From Oncomelania hupensis (lineage: Eukaryota; Mollusca; Gastropoda; Littorinimorpha; Pomatiopsidae): 64,000 nt of DNA. The position numbers and the translations under genes were made by a program. A model generated the notes under the pieces. That model made no database searches and had not been told where the DNA came from. It saw only the letters and a program-made list of their open reading frames with translations. Positions 56,148 to 64,000 of this stretch are shown one piece after another. The first letter of the stretch is position 1. Each line of letters opens with the position of its first letter. The stretch is from positions 8,782,984-8,846,983 of the forward strand of contig CM072512.1 in assembly GCA_036898135.1 (NCBI GenBank). The letters run 5' to 3'.

Positions 56148-56990
56148 TGGTAAAGTGGGCTTTGTTATCACATTGCACAATGATAAAGTGGGCTTTGTTA
56201 TCACATTACACAATGATAAAGTGGGCTTTGTTATCACATTACACAGTGATAAAGTGTGCTTTGTTTTCACATTACACAATGATAAAGTGGGCTTTGTTAT
56301 CACATTACACAATGATAAAGTGGGCTTTGTTATCACATTACACATTGATAAAGTGGGCTTTGTTATCACATTACACAATGATAAAGTGGGCTTTGTTATT
56401 ACATTACGCAATGATAAAGTTTGCTTTGTTATCACATTACACAATGATAAAGTGGGCTTTGTTATCACATTACACATTGATAAAGTGGGCTTTGTTATCA
56501 CATTACACATTGATAAAGTGGGCTTTGTTATCACATTACACAATGAAAAAGTGGGCTTTGTTATCACATTACACAATGATAAAGTGGGCTTTGTTATCAC
56601 ATTACACAATGATAAAGTAGGCTTTGTTATCACATTACACATTGATAAAGTGGGCTTTGTTATCACATTACACAATGATAAAGTGGGCTTTGTTATCACA
56701 TTACACAATGATAAAGTGGGCTTTGTTATCACATTACACAATGATAAAGTGGGTTTTGTTATCACATTACACAATGGATAAAGTGGGCTTTGTTATCACA
56801 TTACACAATGATAAAGTGGGCTTTGTTATCACATTACACAATGATAAAGTGGGCTTTGTTATCACATTACACAATGATAAAGTGGGCTTTGTTATCACAT
56901 TACACAATGATAAAGTGGGTTTTGTTATCACATTACACAATGGATAAAGTGGGCTTTGTTATCACATTACACAATGATAAAGAAGGCTTT
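56148..56990. repeat. 33-bp minisatellite, right block (~25 units)
   Basis: Continuation of the left block with the same unit and low divergence; two units carry a 1-bp insertion (AATGGATAAAG, near 56776 and 56941) that shifts the apparent frames. Confidence 0.98.
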
Positions 56991-57717
56991 CGTTGCTCAA
57001 ACCAACCGCTACAGTTTGAATTTTTCATTTTGATTGTGACAGGGAGTGATTGTTCCTAACTAACGGTACATAGAAGAACATAACAGTGTGACCTTTGATC
57101 CTATGTCTGAGTAAACAACGAAACTGAAGCGTGGGTCTTTGGTGTCTGGAGTAGGGACGGGTCTGATTTATCAACCTCAAACGAAAAGACTTACCGAGCA
57201 ATTATTATTATTGGTTCTTTCTCTTACCGGCTTTGGTATATGCTATTTTTAGCTCCAGAATGCTGGTCGGCCAGCCAAGGGCTGTTGTTATTAATAATAG
57301 GCACACAAGACTACGGAAAATATTCATTTAAAAAAAACAACAACAACCTATACTATCGAAAAAGTTGTTTTTTTGTTGTCAGCTTATTTTATTCAGTGGG
57401 GCAACACTCATTGTGAATGATAAAAGAATCTATGGAAGGAGCATGGTCAAAGTGGGTCCCTTTAAGTTAGCAGAGTTTGATGCTATATTTCATGCTTTAG
57501 ATTAATTACGTTTGCTGTAAAGGTAAAGGCGTTTCCCCTATAAAAAAAACACGTTTGGTCGTTGAGGGCTTTCTCTTTTCTCTGAGCCAGCTTTATGAAG
57601 GTCGGGCCCATCGACTCATTTTTTATCCATCTTGTATACGAACTTTTAAAAGTGATTAAAAGTTACAAACATCGTGAAGCTGTTGTAAACAAGGGTGATG
57701 AGTTTCAAATCAGTGGG

Positions 57718-57760
57718 TAGATTACCGTCCCCGGACACAACAGCGTATAGGGGACTGGGG
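57718..57760. repeat. G-element terminal hairpin motif
   Basis: TTACCGTCCCCGGACACAAC followed by AGCGTATAGGGGAC. GTCCCC and GGGGAC pair. The same motif ends the 768-bp element at 46551. 56990-57718 has no supported feature. Confidence 0.6.
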
Positions 57761-57794
57761 TAAGCTAATGAGTTTGTGGCCAATGCTCGTTTTT

Positions 57795-58030
57795 ATCCGA
57801 AGCCAGTGGAGTCCTCGCATTTGCAGAACTAATGTAAAAGTTTGGAGCGAATGCATTATTTTAACTGGAAGCCAGTGGAGTTTATGAAAGGCAGCGCTAA
57901 CGTAAGGTCGCGACTCAGTGTGCGGGCAACGCCGTGTTTAATTGGAAACCAGTGGAGTGAAAAACAGACCAAATGTACCATTTTGTCGTCAATGCGATTT
58001 TCCACTGGAAGCCAGTGGAGGTCACATAAG
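57795..58030. repeat. 63-77 bp tandem repeat with GAAGCCAGTGGA core
   Basis: The core occurs at 57799, 57868, 57945 (GAAACCAGTGGA) and 58008. The sequence between cores is poorly conserved. It is old and non-coding by my reading; similar wording occurs near 3520. Confidence 0.75.
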
Positions 58031-58209
58031 AAAGGGTGAATATCACGTCCGTGCGTTCTGTCTCTAAGGTTGGCTACAGCTCGTAGCTGCGAATTAAAAC
58101 CCCTTTGTTTTGTGTGTTCAGACTACTGTAAAAATCTATCGCTGAACTATATCGTTCTTAAATTCGTATCTTGCGTTTTCGCTGTATATTTTAATGTAAC
58201 AGAGTCCCT

Positions 58210-58520
58210 TAAACGTGTATCGATTTACCTTTCTGTGTATGTGTATGTACATGTCCGTGTCCATGTACGTGGGTGTGTGTGTGTGTCTGTGTGTGTGCCT
58301 GTGTGTGTGTCTGTGCATTATCATTTCGTGATTATAGCTTGTCTGTGATGTAGTATATACACAGGTCCATTTTTGATAGTGTATTTATCCAGTGCACGCG
58401 ATTGCGCTTATAGTTGCTACCGCGTCTGTAAAAGATCTCTTAAATGAAGTCGTTGTGTAGATGTTTGTGTGTGTGTTGTGTGTGTGTGTTGTGTGCGTTG
58501 TGTGTGTGTGTGTGCGAGAC
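58210..58520. repeat. (GT)n-rich low-complexity DNA
   Basis: GTGTGTGTCTG and GTGTTGTGTG runs at 58270-58315 and 58467-58515. No feature. Confidence 0.85.
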
Positions 58521-58671
58521 CGTTTACTAACCTCGGGGCAATCTCCATATGTGCAATAATGTATGTTTATCATTTGGCTGAATACATTTTGTATTGTAGT
58601 GTGTATTCTGTAGTAAGATAAACATACAACAGTATTATTACACGGGCTGATCATTCTCATAATAATGTTGA

Positions 58672-58830
58672 ATTGTTCTTATAGACCGCTTTTCCATCCC
58701 AAAGAGCAGCTCAAGGTGCTGTTAAAGAACGTGGCGTAACACAAGCCGCCCTAAGAGCGCCAACTTGCTGCTTGATTTGCGGTCCCTCACGCCTTAGATA
58801 ACTGAGCGGTCTTAAACGAGCAAAGAGGGA
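58672..58830 (-). mobile_element. SINE-A, strongly diverged
   Basis: TTCTTATAGACCGCTTTTCC, GAGCAGCTCAAGGTGCTG, AAGAGCGCCAACTTGCTG and AGATAACTGAGCGG. Confidence 0.6.
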
Positions 58831-58864
58831 GAGGATACTTTTTTGTTTGTTTGTTTGCAGCGTG

Positions 58865-59075
<211 letters not shown>

Positions 59076-59102
59076 ATTTATTTATTTTAAAAATAATTAT
59101 TA

Positions 59103-60078
59103 TTATCTTATCCTATCCCGTAACTCGAAAGACGTTTGGGGCACCACAGGTGATCGTATACATTACATTACATGATTATTGCATTTGGTCCAGCGGACTC
59201 TTCCGAGCCAAATCAGGACCGGACAACCCCTGATCCGCATAAAAGATCTGATGAAACAACCCTAGTGGTAAAACTGAATACTCTCCACCATCCAGTCACT
59301 TTACAATAAAGACATCCCACGCAGGGGACGCTGAGGCTATACTCTAATTTATCGAACCCCCGTTTACAAAAACAGAATTGAATACAAACATCATTATAAA
59401 TTATCAACAAAACACATACATAAAAAATGCCTACATTGCTAAATATCAACATCATAGTAAGCCCTAGTGACCACCTTGCAGAAAGCGTCCAATATTCCCA
59501 AGCTGATCCAACAGACCTCACACACAAATAAGGAGTCTTGTCCCGGAGGAGTTTTCAAGAAAAAAAGTAGGTGACTGGTCTAGCGAAGAAGAAGATAGTA
59601 TAGCAGATTGATAGAACAGAGCAGGAATGAGAAAGAACAAATGAGAAAGACAGCGGCAGTGGGAATTTAAAGCACTAAATTTCCAGAAGATGGGGATACT
59701 ATTTATACTGAAACCCCCGGCACCCCAACGGGGGTAGGTGATCGTTTATCCAGCGTACTCCATCTTTCTCTGTCCTCAGTAACCCTCATGGCTTCGCTCA
59801 GTGTCAAACCAGCCCATTCTCGATTGTTATCCTCCCACCTCCTTTTTTGTCTCCCTCTTATTCTGCCTCTTTGCACCGTGCCTTGCAGGTTGGTCTTTGC
59901 AAGGCCTGATGCTTTGATTACGTGGCCATACCATCGGAGTTTCTGTTTCTTCACCACTGTGAGCATGTCATCGTGTTGCCGAATGGCTTGCGTGATGGTC
60001 TGTCGGACTTCGTCGTTGGTGATGAGCTTGGTATAGGAAATGCCCAAAAGTCTTCTGTAGCACCCTCATCTCCATGCT
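59103..60078 (-). mobile_element. GGATA-LINE copy interrupted by E
   Basis: Tail ATCTTATCCTATCCCGTAAC at the left; the LINE text breaks at 59157 and resumes at 59736 with CGTTTATCCAGCGTACTCC. The minus strand then gives 'RWEDNNREWAGLTLSEAM', 'KLRWYGHVIKASGLAK', 'QHDDMLTVVKKQ' and 'ISYTKLITNDEVRQTI'. Dead, 5'-truncated. Confidence 0.9.
59158..59735 (-). mobile_element. E element, full-length copy 5, nested in LINE
   Basis: 578 bp flanked by AGGTGATCGT at 59148-59157 and 59736-59745. The left edge is ATACATTACATTACATG, the right edge CCAACGGGGGT. Removing it and one TSD restores the LINE text CACAGGTGATCGTTTATCC. Same length as copy 4. Confidence 0.95.
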
Positions 60079-60102
60079 ATTCAGACAATAATAATAGTAA
60101 TA

Positions 60103-60345
60103 CCAGAGCATCAGGCCTTGCAAAAACCATCCTGCAGGGCACGGTGCCAGGATCCAGAAGAAGAGAGAGACAGAAAAAGAGATGTGAGGACAACATTCGA
60201 GAATGGATTGGCTTGACACTGAGCGACGCCATGAGGGTTGCTGAGGACAGAGAAATATGGAGAACGTTGGTTAAACGATAAACTGTGGTGCCCAAACGAC
60301 CTTCGAGTTACGGGATAGGATTGCATAGGATAGGATTATTATTAT
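60103..60345 (+). mobile_element. GGATA-LINE 3' fragment
   Basis: CAGAGCATCAGGCCTTGCAA through GAGAATGGATTGGCTTGAC and GGTTAAACGATAAACTGTGG to a GGATA tail. With the minus copy at 59103-60078 it forms a head-to-head inverted pair 25 bp apart. 60350-61570 shows no supported feature apart from G-rich (60995-61035) and C-rich (61183-61220) tracts. Confidence 0.88.
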
Positions 60346-61570
60346 CTTCATGCGGCACTCATTCGTCGAGGACATGACCGTCTGAATCTTTAATTCGTTT
60401 CTATTCAATCATACAAATGTTTATCACTATCAAGGGAATGATGCACAATAAAAGCACGTAATATAAACGACAGTTCTTAAACACCCAACACGGGTTTACC
60501 TCAACAAATGTTAATTGTAGAGATTCGTTCATTTTTCTTACCTATACGCTTACTAACAACATTTTTAAAAAACTTTGTTAATAATAAATTCATTAAAATA
60601 CAATGTCAGAATACAGTTTTAATATTAGTCCGCGTGATGGAACCATAGCCTAATTAAAACCGCTAAAGACGTTTATAAGGCTTCTTTAAACGGCAAGTCT
60701 TTTGCGCGGGGTGATGCATGTATTTGTGGTGCCTGGTCCGCATGATGCATTAGCGAGTCGTTCAGTCTCTTTCCCTTCTTTTTCCAAGATTTCTTCTAGC
60801 CGGCCAACATCTCTGCGCGTCTTGTAATTGGGCGCACCCGCTTTCCGATGCCAAAGGATGACTGATAAATGTAAAACTTGTTGTCCGAGGAGCCGGCGCG
60901 CTGATAGCGGATGGGGTGGGGGTGATGAGAATTCGGTAGGGCCCATAAACAGGATTAGCTGTGAGGGAAAGAGGGCTGGAGTGAGTGGGGTGAAGGGAAT
61001 GGGGGTAGAAGTGGGAGAGGGGGGAGGGGGAGAGGACATTCTTTTGCCAGCAACACGGACATTGCATAGCGAGGCTTCAGTCATTTTTGCTGAAGGAATG
61101 ATAGGAAAAGGACTGAGGAAGAGGGATGAAGAACAAAAGATAGTGACTGACTACTGCTGAGTATAAAGCAAACGAATCCTCCCCAACCCCAACCCCACCC
61201 CCACCCCCCCCCACCCCCCAAAAAAAGAAAGAAAAATAAAAAAGAGAAATGTTGTGGTTGTCTTTCCTAAACAAGCTGGGACTGGAGTCCAATGACAGGA
61301 TGTTGGATATCATAGTTTTAACAAGAGGAATAAGGGTTGATGGGTAGATGGAGGAAGTAAGAAGAGGAGGAGGAGGTGACGTGAAGTGAACGTCGTCCTG
61401 AAGTCGAATCCAAAGTCTTTTTTCTATCATATTTGGGTAAACCATCATTTTACATTGTGAAAAAAAGAAAAGAAAGAATATTAAGAAAAGATTATGAGAT
61501 CATAATAACAGTCAAGAATTGTGCTAAACTGGCAAGAATAGTGAATACTCGTTATGATAATATTTGCCTG

Positions 61571-61571
61571 T

Positions 61572-61631
<60 letters not shown>

Positions 61632-61632
61632 T
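61571..61632. repeat. (GT)n microsatellite
   Basis: About 28 GT units; Cys/Val and Thr/His frames are artefacts. Confidence 0.97.
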
Positions 61633-61756
61633 GTATGTGTGCGCGTATATTCATGGAATTAGGGGTGCTAAACTTGCCTTTTATGCACAAAATGGGACAT
61701 TTAGCTGGCGCCCCACTTTTTTTCAACCCCCCATTTTGTTCTAAGCACGTTTGGAC

Positions 61757-61814
61757 TGATTGATTGATTGTTGCTTTAGGTCCAGCGGACTCTTCCGAGC
61801 CAAATCAGGACCGT
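61757..61814 (-). mobile_element. E element, 58-bp 5'-truncated copy with TSD
   Basis: Flanked by CACGTTTGGAC at 61746-61756 and 61815-61825. It contains only the E 3' end (TTGCTTTAGGTCCAGCGGAC and TCTTCCGAGCCAAATCAGGA on the plus strand) with a (TGAT)n tail at the left. 5' truncation with an intact TSD is the classic mark of target-primed reverse transcription. Confidence 0.92.
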
Positions 61815-61867
61815 CACGTTTGGACAAATTTGAAGAAAAAGGGTTAGGATAAGAGTTACGGTTAGAA

Positions 61868-61990
61868 GACGAAATGGGTAATCTTTCTGACAAAAAGAGC
61901 CATTTAAAAAATCCAATTCTTTACTTTTTAGATGAATTTTGCGTTCTGTCCGTAAAAAAACCCACTTTCTGATGATTATATTTCGTCCCA
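61868..61990. other. Weak inverted repeat
   Basis: AGACGAAATGGGTAATC near 61867 is roughly the reverse complement of GATTATATTTCGTCCC near 61974. Arms are short and imperfect. Confidence 0.35.
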
Positions 61991-62021
61991 AACCCCAATT
62001 TGCCATGAATACAAACTTGAG

Positions 62022-62047
62022 TGTTAGTGTGTGTGTGTGTGTGTGAG

Positions 62048-62096
<49 letters not shown>
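62022..62096. repeat. (GT)n-(GA)n compound microsatellite
   Basis: GT units, GAGG interruption, GT units, then GA units. Confidence 0.97.
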
Positions 62097-62097
<1 letters not shown>

Positions 62098-62197
62098 TTT
62101 ATCAACATGGAGGCAATTTGCAGTTGTTGTAATGTTCTGTTGTCATTTGGTTGAATAAATAAATTCTAGTATTGTGTTATCTGATCATAAAAGAAAA

Positions 62198-62460
62198 AAA
62201 ATAATAATCATAATAATAATAATGGATGATATATACGCGCCTTTCCCCAAATCAATCAAGCTCAAAGCGCGGCGATCTGTACCAACATACACACTCACCT
62301 GTCTCATCCACCCTCACACACACGCAACAAAATACACATCCATCACTCAAACAGTTGGTGTAAAGGCAGGGAGATCGCTGTTGAAAGACGGATAGAAAAT
62401 CGAATTTTTATTTTTGAAAGTTTTATATTGACTGCGTCCAGTATCATTCTGATGATCAAT
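62198..62460 (-). mobile_element. SINE-D with short (AAT)n tail
   Basis: AATAATAATAATAATGG then GATATATACGCGCCTTTCC, AAGCTCAAAGCGCGGCGATC, TTGAAAGACGGATAGAAAAT and ATTGACTGCGTCCAG. Head lost at the right. 62460-62760 has no supported feature. Confidence 0.8.
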
Positions 62461-62764
62461 CGAGCAAGAACCTTAATTTTTGTTGTTTTTGTTTTTTAGT
62501 TTGAAGTTCGTCTTCTGTGACCACCTTGTAACCAGTTTTGCACTGGAAATAATAACAAGGACAACATCAAGCATATGAACACAATTATTCCAGAGATGGA
62601 GTTTTTTCCCAGAAAATCTTCAACTTTACACTATAGGTTGTAGGACTGCTCTTCCAACAGCCTAGAGATTTGCAAGCTCTGCAACAATGTGCAGCAACTC
62701 ATGCTGCCTCATTTTATGATGAGAAAAATCTTCTGTCCTTTCAATCTGGAACGAAGATTTAGAG

Positions 62765-63360
62765 TTATTTCTCTATATGCAGATTTTCTACAATTGTTTG
62801 TAAAGAATATATCATTTTAGCTCGTGTAGGGAAATGTAAATCTGGTCTGTCTGACAATTCACCTATCGTATGATTTGTAACTGTAACTTCGTAACTTCTA
62901 ACTACATATTTTGCGCACGCTATCTTCATCGCTTCATTTAAAGATAGGATTCCTGCAGCCTTATATGCCTCTGATGTTCTAGAATGAATTGGTACTACTA
63001 ACGCTAGTTTGATAGCTCTGCTATCAAGTCTTTGCAACTGCTTGAAGTAGGTTTTAGGTGCTGAAAAATGTACTTCCTGGCCATTAGACAATTTTGATCG
63101 CAATAATGAATAGTACTATATGTAGTAATGTTTTTGTGTCTTGACGCCACAATTTTCGACTAATTATTTGTAAAAGATAATAACATTTGATAGCCGTTTG
63201 CAAAAGGTAGTGAGAATGTTTGGGTTTTTTTCCTATTTAGTTTACTGGTAAAGTAAACACTCAAATATTTTACTTCAGTTACATATTTTATCTCACGATT
63301 TTCAAGATTCAATTTTGGGTATATGTTTGGACCTTGGCTATTATTAAATAACATCATTTA
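62765..63360 (-). pseudogene. LINE-E reverse transcriptase thumb/C-terminal remnant
   Basis: Two minus-strand frames belong together. 63357-63160 reads 'NIYPKLNLENREIKYVTEVK' and 'YLSVYFTSKLNRKK', the L.G..I..V…KYLGV.FDSKL.WK pattern just after the RT palm. 63103-62765 reads 'MRSKLSNGQEVHFSAPKTYF', 'KQLQRLDSRAIKLALVVP', 'AGILSLNEAMKIACAKYV', the VRSKL.YG…L..LQ.ID..AIKLALG.P pattern of the following thumb domain. The linking ~60 bp carry a frameshift or deletion, and the rest of the element is absent. Different from LINE A to D by sequence. Confidence 0.7.
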
Positions 63361-63793
63361 TTGGGAACACCAGTTGTTAGTTCTTTTTCTACGTCATCAG
63401 TCCTGTTTTCGGAAACTCAAACAATTAGGTGACATTTAAATACCAGCTCTTTCACACATTTTTTTGGGGGGTATTCCGGAAAAACAGACATTATGATCCT
63501 ATTCTTCAAGTCTCAACCTAAACAATCTTAGCCTTGGAAAGATGCTATTCATGATAAAAATATCTAAGAATGGTAATACTCTCTAAGCTAGCAGCTTTCT
63601 TTTTAGTGTGATGTGTCTCCATTATGATCGTCCCTGTTCGCATTTTTAACATCGGGAGATGACTGGCAGCGATAGAACTAAGAAGTCGCCATCTGATTAC
63701 CATCTTTGCGTATCTTTTCCATTTTTGTGTGTGTAAATGTAGATTTTGACATGTTTCGTCTTAAAGAGTTGGGATGGGAAAACCTAAGAAAAA

Positions 63794-63872
63794 GAGAGAG
63801 AGAGAGAGAGAGGGTTAGGGAGAGGGAGAGAGAGAGAGAGAGCAAGAGAGGGAGAGGGAGAGAGAGAGAATT
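63794..63872. repeat. (GA)n microsatellite
   Basis: GA units with GGGA interruptions. No other feature is supported to the window end; a short CATCATCATT run lies near 63927. Confidence 0.95.
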
Positions 63873-64000
63873 GAAGAATGAGTGAAAGTTGAAATTAAGC
63901 TGGCATAGCTGAACTATAAGAGCATAATCATCATCATTATTTTCACCACCATCATTAGCAGCAGAGGTAGAAGAGGCAGTCATAGAAAAAAGTTGGAAAA

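Noticed and set aside
55285..56781. Long repeat proteins with an 11-residue unit, or a CRISPR-like array
   Set aside because: The period is exactly 33 bp with no unique spacers, frames are open on both strands, and 1-bp indels break them. It is a minisatellite.

Overview
This window looks like gene-poor animal genomic DNA, most likely from a marine invertebrate and plausibly a gastropod mollusc; that guess rests on the repeat types only. I find no intact host gene. Almost every long open reading frame is either translated microsatellite (runs of Ser, Leu, His, Asp, Met, Tyr or Ile) or a 33-bp minisatellite. The recognisable protein-coding remains are all transposon-derived: one decayed THAP-domain/DDE transposase and 3' pieces of at least five kinds of non-LTR retrotransposon (LINE).

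Layout. 0-12 kb: microsatellites, two fragments of a LINE whose copies end in (GGATA)n, SINE pieces, and one copy of a 570-590 bp retroposon that I call E. 12.17-17.83 kb: a roughly 5.7 kb DNA transposon carrying an intron-containing, broken THAP transposase. It is flanked by arrays of GGCTACCTA-type motifs and sits inside a split SINE. 18-20.6 kb: a tRNA-derived SINE and a 5'-truncated LINE with a 12-bp target-site duplication (TSD). 21-25 kb: very long ATC arrays around a foldback element, a 22-bp minisatellite and SINE pieces. 25.7-30.5 kb: a diverged ~170-bp tandem block, LINE remnants, an AT palindrome and a tRNA-headed SINE with an 11-bp TSD. 31.7-32.3 kb: a solo LTR with a 5-bp TSD. 34-43 kb: SINEs, GGATA-LINE copies and a ~590-bp CTT tract. 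43-50 kb: a stack of nested insertions, with E copies, a 750-bp direct duplication with E at its junction, a 768-bp element with a TSD, and a LINE carrying both a SINE and a second solo LTR. 50-64 kb: E copies nested in a SINE and in a LINE, a 33-bp minisatellite split by a rearranged LINE, and further SINE and LINE remnants.

The elements interact mainly by nesting. Exact TSDs recovered by eye show TPRT-like integration (10-12 bp) for E, for SINEs and LINEs, and LTR-type integration (5 bp) for two solo LTRs. The order of insertion can therefore be read: GGATA-LINE and SINE-A are older targets, while E, one SINE-A copy and one LTR came later. SINE 3' ends of the type GCGCTATATAAA are repeatedly followed by (ATT)n or (ATC)n arrays, which explains much of the microsatellite load. 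All clade names are inferences from remembered family motifs; no database search was possible.
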